In this document: positions 6,814 to 14,384 of the stretch, piece by piece
Layout: the number at the start of each line of letters is the position of its first letter
Numbering within the stretch: position 1 is the stretch's first letter
Source: Chloroflexota bacterium
GTDB taxonomy: Bacteria > Chloroflexota > Anaerolineae > Ardenticatenales > Ardenticatenaceae
NCBI GenBank assembly: GCA_003520455.1
Contig: DOUV01000681.1
Coordinates: 1 to 23,341 of the forward strand
Direction: 5' to 3'
DNA: 23,341 nucleotides
Notes under the pieces: generated by a model
What the model was told of the DNA's origin: nothing
The model's input: the letters and a program-made list of their open reading frames with translations, nothing else
Database searches by the model: none
Translations under genes and position numbers: made by a program

Positions 6814-7806
6814 ATGAAGTCTTTTGAACTGTACGATGCGACGACGGCCCAGGAAGCGGTCAAGCTCCTGGACCAGTATGGACCGACAGCGAAAGTGGTG
6901 GCGGGCGGCAGTGATCTGGTGTCGGGCATCCTGAAGGATTGGATCCAGGGCCCGGGGATGCCCTATCCTGAGAAACTGATTGACATCACCGCCATCCCGG
7001 AACTGAAGGGCATCAGACTGTTGGCCACGGGGGCGAGCATCGGCTCCGTTACGCCCCTCACCGACATCACTGAGTCCGAAGAGATCAAGGCAGGCTGGCC
7101 CGTCTTCTGGGAGGCGACCCACAGTGTGGCCTCACCCCTGATCCGCAACGAGGGCACCTTGGGTGGGAACCTCAACCAGCGGCCGCGCTGCTGGTATTTC
7201 CGCGGCGCGAATTTCGACTGCTACAAGAAAGGAGGCGACTTCTGCTTCGCCGTTACTGGCGATAACCGCTACCACTGCATCATCGAGGGCGAGTTGTGCT
7301 ACATCGTCCACCCCTCCGATACGGCTACCGCTCTGCTCGCGCTGAACGCCAGTGCCAAGATCACCGGACCGGGCGGGGAGCGGGTGGTACCCTTCGACGA
7401 CTACTTCATTGGCCCCCGCACGGACGTCCTGCGCGAGAATATCCTCGAGCATAACGAGGTCCTGGTCGAGGTGCAGATTCCATCCCTGGCGCCCAACACC
7501 AAGACAGCCTGGATCAAGCTTCGGGACCGGCAGGCATTTGACTTCGCGACGGTCAGCGTCGCCGCTGTCGTCACCTCGCAGGATGGCGTCTGGCAGGATG
7601 GGCGGATCGTGCTGGGGGGCGTGGCACCGACACCTTATCGGGCCAGGGTTGTAGAGGAAGCCCTGGCCGGGAAGAACATCAAGGATGCGATCAAGGATGC
7701 CGCTGCCCGGATCCGCAACGTCGCCCGGCCACTGAGCGAGAATAAGCATAAGGTAAAGATCGCCACCGGGTTGATCGAGCGCGCGGTGCTCAGCACCCTG
7801 GCATAG
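6814..7806 (+). CDS. FAD-binding medium subunit with [4Fe-4S] loop (trio 1)
   Basis: A 330-residue subunit of the CoxM/PaoB (YagS) type. The N-terminal FAD domain has VAGGSDLVSG (29-38) and the GTLGGNLNQR motif. It is followed directly by an insert with Cys126, Cys136, Cys144 and Cys162 (RCWYF, DCYKK, DFCF, ELCY) plus a fifth Cys155. In the E. coli periplasmic aldehyde oxidoreductase PaoABC, the corresponding insert of PaoB carries a [4Fe-4S] cluster. The C-terminal CO_deh_flav_C domain covers about 215-325. AAGGAGG precedes the ATG. The protein takes electrons from the small subunit and gives them to an external acceptor, here probably a cytochrome c. All four expected cluster ligands are present. 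Confidence 0.93.
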   Translation: MKSFELYDATTAQEAVKLLDQYGPTAKVVAGGSDLVSGILKDWIQGPGMPYPEKLIDITAIPELKGIRLLATGASIGSVTPLTDITESEEIKAGWPVFWEATHSVASPLIRNEGTLGGNLNQRPRCWYFRGANFDCYKKGGDFCFAVTGDNRYHCIIEGELCYIVHPSDTATALLALNASAKITGPGGERVVPFDDYFIGPRTDVLRENILEHNEVLVEVQIPSLAPNTKTAWIKLRDRQAFDFATVSVAAVVTSQDGVWQDGRIVLGGVAPTPYRARVVEEALAGKNIKDAIKDAAARIRNVARPLSENKHKVKIATGLIERAVLSTLA

Positions 7807-7825
7807 CTGTGGATCTCGTTTCGCG

Positions 7826-7871
7826 GGGGTTGACAGGGTCACACAGGGACGCCGGTCACCCTGTCAACCCC
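7826..7871 (+). terminator. Stem-loop after trio 1
   Basis: GGGGTTGACAGGGT (7826-7839) pairs perfectly with ACCCTGTCAACCCC (7858-7871) around an 18-base loop. It starts about 20 bases after the medium-subunit stop. There is no T run, so it may be a weak terminator, an RNA-stabilising hairpin or a palindromic repeat. Confidence 0.5.
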
Positions 7872-7933
7872 GGATTACGGTTGGCTGAGCCACACGGTGT
7901 GGCTGACGAAGTTTGAGATGAGAAAGGCACATT

Positions 7934-8791
7934 ATGTCCCCTGTAGACGAAACCCGTCTTCTCGAGACGGCGATGCGTGCGGCCCGAGCCGGGGGGCAAC
8001 TGGCCCTCGCCCGTCTTGGGGCGCCAGGCTATCAAAAGTGGAAGGGGCCTCGCGACCTGGTCACCGGGGCCGTCTTAGACATCCAGGAACGCATTGTAGA
8101 GGTCATCCGCCAGGATTTCCCGGATCACCACTGCCTGGCGGAAGAGGGCCAGGCGCTTCAAGAGCAGGATGCGGACCCCTTATGGATCATTGACCCGGTG
8201 GACGGAAGCCTTAATTTCTTTCAAGGCATCCCGTCGTTTTCGATCTGCGTGGGCTATCGCGAAGCGGGAATCTATAGGGTTGGTGTGGTCTACGATCCCT
8301 GCCGGGATGAACTCTTTCACGCCGTGTTTGGTCGTGGCGCCTATCTGAATGACCGTCGGATTCACGCGGCTCTCTACGCGGAAGGGCAGGACGTTGTGAA
8401 CGTTGACGGCGCCATGATCGGGACCGACTGGCCGGGGAGCGTAGGTGAACGGAAAGTCGCACTGCTACTCGCCCGGATTTTGGGCAATGAAGCTCTCCAT
8501 CTCTGGGTGCTGGGTTCCCCAGCCCTCGGGTTGTGTTACGTGGCGACCGGACGTCTGCACGCCTACTATCATCTCCAGCTAAACCTCTGGGACGTGGCGG
8601 CAGCCGCCGTCATCCTTGGGGAAGCGGGCGGCCTTCTGGCCGACATCACTGGGGGTTCGTGGCTTCACAGTGAAGGAGGATACCTGGGCACCAGTAGCGA
8701 TCTCGTTCACGACGCAATGCTCGAAATCATCAAGCCGATTCTCCGGCACCAGGGCGTGTTCCCCGCAAGTCTCGCTGGCGTTCATGGTTGA
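7934..8791 (+). CDS. Inositol monophosphatase-family phosphatase
   Basis: A 285-residue Li-sensitive phosphatase fold. The metal-binding motifs are EEG (70-72), WIIDPVDGSLNF (84-95) with Asp87 and Asp90, and the late LWDVAAAAVILGEAGG (Trp219, Asp220). The usual DGT is DGS here, a mild change. Family members hydrolyse inositol 1-phosphate, fructose 1,6-bisphosphate, or 3'-phosphoadenosine 5'-phosphate (CysQ type); the sequence alone does not choose. The start follows AAAGG at 7923-7927. The gene stops 14 bases before the cytochrome c start, so it is probably cotranscribed with it and yqeB. Why a sugar or nucleotide phosphatase is in a molybdenum hydroxylase cluster is unclear. It may be a passenger, or may act on a substrate or cofactor precursor. 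Confidence 0.85.
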   Translation: MSPVDETRLLETAMRAARAGGQLALARLGAPGYQKWKGPRDLVTGAVLDIQERIVEVIRQDFPDHHCLAEEGQALQEQDADPLWIIDPVDGSLNFFQGIPSFSICVGYREAGIYRVGVVYDPCRDELFHAVFGRGAYLNDRRIHAALYAEGQDVVNVDGAMIGTDWPGSVGERKVALLLARILGNEALHLWVLGSPALGLCYVATGRLHAYYHLQLNLWDVAAAAVILGEAGGLLADITGGSWLHSEGGYLGTSSDLVHDAMLEIIKPILRHQGVFPASLAGVHG

Positions 8792-8805
8792 CGTGGATCA
8801 AAGAT

Positions 8806-9612
8806 ATGATGAAACCTGTGACCCTGGCGGTCATCTTGCTGGCGGTCTTGGGATGCGCGACGGAAGCTGCGTCGCCGAGACCGCCGACGGCAACCGCTGT
8901 CAGGATCTCGATCGTGGCAACTCCCTCGCCGACCCGGTGGTTCGTTTCTTCCACCATGACGGCGACCCCGGAGCCCACCCTGATTACCAGTTCTCCCACG
9001 CCGCCGGCATCGACCCCCGTACCCGACGCCCACTCCCAGTTACCGACCGCCGAGGCGGAAATCGCCAGTCGTCACAGCCAGGCCCCACCACAGGCTACGC
9101 CTGTTGCTCCTCAAGAGCAGGTGGAGGAAGGCCAATTCCTCTTTTACGCCCTGGGGTGTTTCTACTGCCATGGGGTAAAGGCCGAAGGAGCGGTGGGTCC
9201 CAGGCTTGCTCGCACAAGTATATCGTTGGACAAGGTAATCAGCCAGGTCTACCAGCCGGAAGACGAAATGCCAGCATTCAGCAAAGAACGCGTCAGTGAG
9301 CGTGACTTAGCCGCCATCTACGCCTACCTGCATAGTCTAGACCCATTGGGGCCACGTCCCACGATCACCGCCGACAGTCCCGACAGCGCGGCAGGGGCAA
9401 CCCTCTATCGATACTTTGGCTGCTTCGGTTGCCACGGCTCCCAGGGGGAAGGCAAATTCGGACCACCCCTCGCCGGCATTGCATTGAGTTTCAAGGAAAT
9501 GCGCGCCCGGGTGCGAGAACCGAAGCAGCCCATGCCGCCTTTTGGTCCCGAGTATGTCAGCGATGAGGAACTCGCTCACATCTATGCTTTCCTGCAAAGC
9601 CTCGCGCAGTGA
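8806..9612 (+). CDS. Diheme c-type cytochrome, lipoprotein
   Basis: A 268-residue exported protein. A short hydrophobic signal ends in the lipobox VLGC (Cys17). A Thr/Pro/Ser-rich linker of about 75 residues follows, then two similar cytochrome c domains. Haem-binding CxxCH motifs are CFYCH (118-122) and CFGCH (206-210). Probable axial methionines lie in EDEMPAF and QPMPPFG, each followed by a V(S)[ED]...[IY]YA[YF]L helix. The two domains look like an internal duplication. It is the natural acceptor for an exported hydroxylase and would hand electrons to the respiratory chain. The start is uncertain: ATG 8806 or 8809 gives a good signal peptide, and a TTG at 8788 overlapping the upstream stop is possible. 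No strong ribosome site is seen, so translation may be coupled. Confidence 0.88.
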   Translation: MMKPVTLAVILLAVLGCATEAASPRPPTATAVRISIVATPSPTRWFVSSTMTATPEPTLITSSPTPPASTPVPDAHSQLPTAEAEIASRHSQAPPQATPVAPQEQVEEGQFLFYALGCFYCHGVKAEGAVGPRLARTSISLDKVISQVYQPEDEMPAFSKERVSERDLAAIYAYLHSLDPLGPRPTITADSPDSAAGATLYRYFGCFGCHGSQGEGKFGPPLAGIALSFKEMRARVREPKQPMPPFGPEYVSDEELAHIYAFLQSLAQ

Positions 9613-10493
9613 CAGACAGCTGCGTCGATACCGAGGCCCAGGATCTGGAACGAAGAGGGTGGAATGTGACAGCATACCAGACGCGGCCGGTGAATAACCC
9701 ACTGAACGCAGTGACGGTGGTGGTGAAAGGAGGCGGGGACCTGGCCACCGGCGTCGTGCATCGCCTGCACCGCGCCGGTATGCGGGTGGTTGTCAACGAA
9801 TTGCCGCAACCGCTGGTCATCCGCCGCCCAGTGTCTGTCGCCTCGGCCATCTTCGAGGGCGAAACCGAAGTGGAAGGCATCCGCGCTCGGCTGGTCGAGC
9901 CCGGCCAGGTCGAGGAGACGTGGCGGGGAGGGGCGATCCCTGTCTTGATCGATCCCGAAGCTCGAATTGTGCATCGCTGCCGACCCCAGGTTCTGGTAGA
10001 TGCCATCATGGCCAAGCGCAACACCGGTACCGGCATCGAGGACGCATCACTCGTCATCGCCCTGGGTCCGGGCTTTACGGCCGGGGTGGATTGCCACGCC
10101 GTCATTGAAACCAACCGCGGCCACCACCTGGGGCGCGTCATCCTGACGGGGAGCGCCGAGCCGAATATGGGGACCCCCGCTACCGTCGACGGCCACACCG
10201 AGGAGCGAGTCCTCCGGGCACCCTGTCCGGGCGTCTTCCACGGATACTGCCGGATCGGTGAGCGGGTCAGCGCCGGTCAGACTGTGGCTCACGTCAACGG
10301 CTCGGCCGTGCACGCTCAGATCGGCGGGGTGCTGCGGGGATTGCTGGCCGACGGCGTCCCGACCACGACCGGGATGAAGGTGGGCGATATCGACCCCAGG
10401 GGGCGGGTGGAATACTGCTTCACCATCTCGGACAAGGCCCGAGCGGTTGGTGGCGGTGTACTGGAAGCGATCCTCTGCCTGTTGTGGAAATGA
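9609..10493 (+). CDS. yqeB: YqeB (EF2563 family) selenium-dependent molybdenum hydroxylase protein
   Basis: This 294-residue product shows the YqeB features: VVVKGGGDLATGVVHRL (37-53), LPQPLVIRRPVSVASAIFEG (65-84), and ALGPGFTAGVDCHAVIETNRG (151-171). A lipoyl-like CPGVFHGYCRIGERVSAGQTV segment lies near 206-226. By comparative genomics the family is tied to molybdenum hydroxylases carrying a labile selenium atom, together with YqeC and SelD. Its biochemistry is not settled. A GTG at 9609 overlaps the cytochrome stop by four bases (GTGA). A GTG at 9666, behind GAGGG, is an alternative and would remove 19 poorly conserved residues. The last codons abut a remnant of xdhC. It suggests that at least one of these enzymes uses selenium in place of the sulfido ligand. 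Confidence 0.85.
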   Translation: MTDSCVDTEAQDLERRGWNVTAYQTRPVNNPLNAVTVVVKGGGDLATGVVHRLHRAGMRVVVNELPQPLVIRRPVSVASAIFEGETEVEGIRARLVEPGQVEETWRGGAIPVLIDPEARIVHRCRPQVLVDAIMAKRNTGTGIEDASLVIALGPGFTAGVDCHAVIETNRGHHLGRVILTGSAEPNMGTPATVDGHTEERVLRAPCPGVFHGYCRIGERVSAGQTVAHVNGSAVHAQIGGVLRGLLADGVPTTTGMKVGDIDPRGRVEYCFTISDKARAVGGGVLEAILCLLWK

Positions 10494-10496
10494 CTC

Positions 10497-10560
10497 GCAG
10501 CCTGCAGCCGGCCGGGCTGGATCTGGCACCGAGACGCCAGACGAGAGCGCCCTCGCCCTA
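10497..10560 (+). pseudogene. xdhC tail remnant
   Basis: Directly after yqeB is a short piece matching the C-terminal coding region of xdhC. GCCGGGCTGGATCTGG followed by ACCGAGACGCCAGACGAGA corresponds to the GLDLGAETPEE region, with a small deletion that breaks the frame. The same broken tail ends the larger pseudogene at 16459-16510. It marks the left part of the 570 bp direct repeat and shows that a copy of xdhC, or only its end, once preceded leader B. Confidence 0.65.
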
Positions 10561-11079
10561 GCGCCCTGGCACTCCTGACCCAGCGCCCGCCCGTTCACGT
10601 GACGGGGCGCGTTGTATTGATACTTTTCCCCGCCAAGTTGATCCTTTTTTACCTTGGGTCGTTCCAAGATACCGTGATAGACTACAAGCCACGATACTGA
10701 TACCCCTTGGCATTAGCACTTGTCTTCGCTGTCCCCACACGTCCAATTGCGGAAGATGATGCCTGCTGCGTATCGTTTTCTCTGTTCCTAACCAAATAAC
10801 TCACGCTCACTTCCCTATTCCTCAAAGTATCCGCGCCGCCGTCTTGTACGAGATAGTTGCCCTTGCGGTACTGATTCGAACAAGTCGATAGCAGAACTTC
10901 TCTTACACAATTGTCTTGGCTCCAGGAAGTGCAATCGAAGATACGAATCCGCTTCACGGCGAGTGTAGACTGCGGCGGATTGGACGCCCATGCTCAAAGC
11001 AGCCGAGACGGGTTTCGCCGGCCGCATCTCGCAGTTGGAGCGGTCGCTCGGCGCCCATCGCCAGGTGCATGTCTGGGAA
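10510..11079 (+). repeat. 570 bp direct repeat, copy B (xdhC tail, leader, start of small ORF)
   Basis: Positions 10510-11079 align without gaps to 16459-17028 (offset 5949). Comparing by eye I count about 15 mismatches, so roughly 97% identity. The repeat contains the xdhC tail, a hairpin at about 10586-10610 (around CGTTCACGTGACG), the TTGATAC repeats (10617, 10638, 10697), the conserved leader core and the first 30 codons of the small ORF. Identity falls sharply after that. It covers the stretch 10494-10989, which otherwise holds no convincing + strand gene. Confidence 0.9.
10837..10920 (+). promoter_or_regulatory. Leader core, copy B
   Basis: The 84-base block from CGCCGTCTTG to TTGTCTTGGC is about 89% identical to 2941-3024 (copy A), against clearly lower identity on both sides, and nearly identical to 16786-16869 (copy C). 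It lies 70 bases before the small ORF. This level of conservation between otherwise diverged operons points to a function: protein-binding site, structured 5' UTR, or a coding frame on the other strand. No known riboswitch was recognised. Confidence 0.5.
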
Positions 11080-11232
11080 TTGGACGAGTTAGAGCGTCAA
11101 CTGGCAGAGTTGAAAAGCCAGGTGCTGGCCTCACATCGGACTCAGCAAACGAAGACCGAGACCGAGACGGAGGTGGAGGATGAACTGAACGTGACGACCC
11201 GGAGATTCGCAAGCGAAAGTCAAGCCATATAG
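10990..11232 (+). CDS. Small conserved leader ORF B (80 aa), unknown function
   Basis: This is the longest of the three related small ORFs. The product has a Leu-rich amphipathic stretch (ISQLERSLGAHRQ, then ELDELERQLAELKSQ) that suits a short coiled coil, then a Thr/Glu-rich polar tail (KTETETEVEDE). It has no Cys, signal or membrane segment. Residues 1-30 are almost identical to ORF C because they lie in the 570 bp repeat; residues after 30 are closer in pattern to ORF A. Its stop lies 16 bases before the ATG of the Fe-S subunit, with that gene's AAGGAGG (11234-11240) in between, so the two may be translationally linked. No strong ribosome site is seen for this ORF itself. Confidence 0.6.
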   Translation: MLKAAETGFAGRISQLERSLGAHRQVHVWELDELERQLAELKSQVLASHRTQQTKTETETEVEDELNVTTRRFASESQAI

Positions 11233-11248
11233 CAAGGAGGGGACAGAT

Positions 11249-11980
11249 ATGGCGAACAGAGAGCAAAAGCCGTTAGGAGAAGCCACAGAGGAACCACGAG
11301 AGGAAGAAATTCAGGCGCTCCGTATCTCGCGGCGGGACTTCCTGATTGGGGCCGGATCGGGTGTGGTCGTCGGGGCAGCAGGTGCTTATGGCATCGTGCG
11401 CGTTCTAGGGCCAGAGGCGCCAGAAGCGAAGGAGGTCGTGAGAGAGACACCAGCCGAGGTGGCCAAAGAGGCACCAGCCGAGGTGGCAAGACTGGTGCCG
11501 GTCGAGTCCAGGGTAGTCTCCTTGGACGTGAATGATTCGGTCTACATGGTGGAGGTAGAACCCCAAGCGACATTGGCAGAAGTGCTGCGGTACGGGCTGG
11601 GGCTCACTGGCACGAAGATTGGGTGTGATCGTGGCATGTGCGGCATGTGTACCGTTTTGATGGATGGCAAGCCTCTTTACTCTTGCTCGCGGCTAGCGAT
11701 CGAAGCCGACGGCAAAAAAATCACGACCATCGAAGGGTTGGCTAAAAATGGCGAACTACACCCAATACAACAGGCATTCATCGACAAAATGGGTTTCCAA
11801 TGCGCCTTTTGCACGCCCGGGATGATTCTGGCCTCGAAGGCGCTACTGGACGTGAACCCGAAGCCGACGGAGGCAGAGATTCGGAAAGGGCTGGCAGGCA
11901 ATCTGTGTCGATGCGGCAACTACCAGAAGATCCGCAGGTCAGTTCTTGCTGCCGCTGAGATCATGCAGAAAGGAGCGTGA
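11249..11980 (+). CDS. Tat-exported 2x[2Fe-2S] small subunit (trio 2)
   Basis: A 243-residue subunit with the Tat motif SRRDFLIG (27-34) and a following Gly/Ala/Val segment to about residue 52. The spacer differs from trios 1 and 3: it carries repeated TPAEVAKEAPAEVA units instead of Val/Lys/Glu repeats. Ferredoxin-type ligands are Cys126, Cys131, Cys134 and Cys146; helical-domain ligands are Cys185, Cys188, Cys220 and Cys222. All eight are present. The start follows AAGGAGG at 11234-11240. The DNA coding for RRDFLIGAGSG is identical over about 30 bases to the same part of the trio 1 gene, although the rest has diverged. It lies four bases before the large subunit. Confidence 0.93.
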   Translation: MANREQKPLGEATEEPREEEIQALRISRRDFLIGAGSGVVVGAAGAYGIVRVLGPEAPEAKEVVRETPAEVAKEAPAEVARLVPVESRVVSLDVNDSVYMVEVEPQATLAEVLRYGLGLTGTKIGCDRGMCGMCTVLMDGKPLYSCSRLAIEADGKKITTIEGLAKNGELHPIQQAFIDKMGFQCAFCTPGMILASKALLDVNPKPTEAEIRKGLAGNLCRCGNYQKIRRSVLAAAEIMQKGA

Positions 11981-11984
11981 GATA

Positions 11985-14360
11985 ATGGCCCAGGAGTTGA
12001 AAGTTGTCGGACAACGCGTTCCGATGGTCGATGCAGTTGAGAAGGTGGTGGGCACCGCGAAATATGCAGGTGATATTACGCTTCCGGACACGTTGCACGC
12101 GAAGATCTTGAGAAGCCCCTATCCCCACGCCAACATCAAACGGATCGACATCGGCAAGGCGGAGGCTTTGGAGGGTGTGAAGGCGGTACTGACACGCAGC
12201 AGCATAGGCGAGATCCACGAGAGCCCGATCGATCAGATTATGGCTCAGGAGAAGGTGCGCTACGTGGGAGATGCAGTAGCCGCGGTAGCCGCAGTGGACG
12301 TCGAGACGGCAGAAAAGGCACTCGAACTGATCGAGGTCGAATACGAGGTCTTGCCGGCAGTGCTGGACGCTGAGGAGGCCCTAAGGACAGATGCGCCCCA
12401 ATTGTATGAAGATGGCAATCGGGTTCAGGGGTTCGCGGGAAACCCCTTGATAAAGAAGCGCTACGGGGACGCCGAGCAGGCTCTCCGCGAATCGGATGTC
12501 ACGATCGAGAGAAGTTACCGAACCACTCTGCAGATGAACGCTTGCCCCGATCTAAAGAGAACCCTGGCATATTGGGAGGGGGACAGACTGACGCTGTGGT
12601 CAACTTCTCAGGGGCCCTTTGCCAGTCGCGATGAAGTGGCCAAGGCACTCAGTGTACCTCAAGGTAAAGTGCGCGTGATTTGCCCTTATTCAGGGGGCGG
12701 ATATGGATCCAGCAACAAGTCAAAAGGTCAAGGAGACTACCGGGTCATCTGTGCTCTGTTGGCCAGGAAAACTGGACGGCCGGTGAGCCTGGAGTTCACA
12801 CGTGCTGAGGAGATCATAGTCGGGCGAGGCAGAGTTCCTACCGCCACGCGCGTGCGTGCCGGGGCCAAAAAAGATGGCACCCTCACCGGTTTCTACGTGA
12901 CGGGCTTTGGCAACACCGGAGCCTACGACGAATCGGGCTACACAACGATGAGTAGTGGGTCTGAATACTCATATTTCGGCACTTATGAGGTCCCAACCTA
13001 CTATGAGATGCATGTAGCTTTCACGAATACCCCCGCGGCCGATGAGTTCCGAGGTTTCGGAGGGCCAACGCTCAACTTCGGTTGCGAGACCGTCGTGGAT
13101 GAACTTGCCTATGAGATCGGCATGGATCCGGTTGAGTTCAGGCTGAAAAATCACATGACGGCACCGGCTCTATACGGTACAGGGCCAACGCTCATCCTGG
13201 CGGCCAACTTCGAAGAGTGTCTACGGAGAGGAGCGGAGGCCATTGGATGGAAGAATAAGTGGCATAAGCCCGGGGAGGGTCCGCTCATTGACGGCACCAG
13301 AAAACGCGGTGTCGGTGTGGCCCTGTATACGAAAGGTGGTGGCCTGGTGTGGAGTGACGCTGCGGTCAAGGTGCTTCCTGATGGCTCTATTCAGGTATTG
13401 CAGGGCGCGGCGAACATGGGTGTCGCAGCGAACACGACCATGGCTCAGATTGCGGCTGAGGTTTTCAGCGTTTCGTATGACAACGTGCGAGTAGTGTTCG
13501 GTGATACCGACGCTACACCCTTTGATAACGCGACCAATGCGAGTAGAAGCGCGGTTAATGTCGGTAATGCCGTGAAACTTGCCGCAGAAGATGCCAGGCG
13601 GAAGCTGTTCGAGCGTGCAGCTCCATTGTTGCAGGCTGATGTCAAGGAATTGGACATCGAGGATGGACGCATCTTTGTCAAGGGGAAGCCGGCTGAGGCC
13701 GTTACGGTGACGGAAGTGCTGCAGCCCGGGAAGACGATCACTGGCCTTGGCCACTGGGATCTTGACGATCCTACTACCTGGACAGACGAGCAGTTAGAAG
13801 GCTTTTTCCGGCTAGCAAGGCAGTTCCAAGAGAAAGCCAAGCGGCTTGGCTACGAGTACCAACTGCCTGAGTTGCCTCTGCAGAGGCGGTATCGCATTGC
13901 AAGGCCGGTCCAAACGGCTGCAAACTTTGTTGAGGTTGAAGTGGATCTTGTAACCGGGGAGGTAACTATCCCTGAGGTTGTCATTGCCGCGGAGATAGGG
14001 CAAGCGCTCAACCCGGATGTGGTGGAGGGTCAGTTGGAAGGGGGGTTCACCCAGAGCATGGGGTATGCCCTCTACGAAGCCGTGAAATTGGATGGTCCTA
14101 CCGGGATCCCGCTGACGGACGACTGGGTGGAGTACAAGGCTGTAACACATGAGGATGCACCCGTGTTCAAGCTGATCATGGTTGAGTCGAAACCGGCGGG
14201 CGACCCGACAACACCCTTTGGTGTCGCTCCTTTGGGCGAGGCCACGACCGTGGGTGCCGCTCCGGCTATAGGCAACGCGATCTACAACGCCATTGGGGTT
14301 CGGCTTCGGGAGCTACCGTTCACACCGGCAAAGATTCGCCAGGCGCTGAAGACGGCCTAG
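11985..14360 (+). CDS. Molybdopterin-binding large subunit (trio 2)
   Basis: A 791-residue catalytic subunit starting at the ATG at 11985, with AGGAG at 11971-11975; an upstream in-frame ATG at 11946 lies inside the small-subunit gene and is rejected. Motifs: GGGYGS (237-242), the XDH-like substrate loop EFRGFGGP (354-361) with Arg356, and PLGEATT with the catalytic Glu752. Where the family normally has a GQG loop whose Gln contacts the Mo cofactor, this protein reads NMGVAAN (477-483), so the Gln is missing. It has no signal and should leave the cell with its small subunit. Third codon positions look less GC-rich than in trios 1 and 3, which may mean a separate origin. Substrate unknown. Confidence 0.93.
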   Translation: MAQELKVVGQRVPMVDAVEKVVGTAKYAGDITLPDTLHAKILRSPYPHANIKRIDIGKAEALEGVKAVLTRSSIGEIHESPIDQIMAQEKVRYVGDAVAAVAAVDVETAEKALELIEVEYEVLPAVLDAEEALRTDAPQLYEDGNRVQGFAGNPLIKKRYGDAEQALRESDVTIERSYRTTLQMNACPDLKRTLAYWEGDRLTLWSTSQGPFASRDEVAKALSVPQGKVRVICPYSGGGYGSSNKSKGQGDYRVICALLARKTGRPVSLEFTRAEEIIVGRGRVPTATRVRAGAKKDGTLTGFYVTGFGNTGAYDESGYTTMSSGSEYSYFGTYEVPTYYEMHVAFTNTPAADEFRGFGGPTLNFGCETVVDELAYEIGMDPVEFRLKNHMTAPALYGTGPTLILAANFEECLRRGAEAIGWKNKWHKPGEGPLIDGTRKRGVGVALYTKGGGLVWSDAAVKVLPDGSIQVLQGAANMGVAANTTMAQIAAEVFSVSYDNVRVVFGDTDATPFDNATNASRSAVNVGNAVKLAAEDARRKLFERAAPLLQADVKELDIEDGRIFVKGKPAEAVTVTEVLQPGKTITGLGHWDLDDPTTWTDEQLEGFFRLARQFQEKAKRLGYEYQLPELPLQRRYRIARPVQTAANFVEVEVDLVTGEVTIPEVVIAAEIGQALNPDVVEGQLEGGFTQSMGYALYEAVKLDGPTGIPLTDDWVEYKAVTHEDAPVFKLIMVESKPAGDPTTPFGVAPLGEATTVGAAPAIGNAIYNAIGVRLRELPFTPAKIRQALKTA

Positions 14361-14384
14361 CCAAGACAGAAGGAGGTCCTGGAA

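Noticed and set aside
11946..11984. Earlier in-frame start for large subunit 2
   Set aside because: It would overlap the small subunit by 35 bases and add residues absent from paralogues; the ATG at 11985 has a proper ribosome site.
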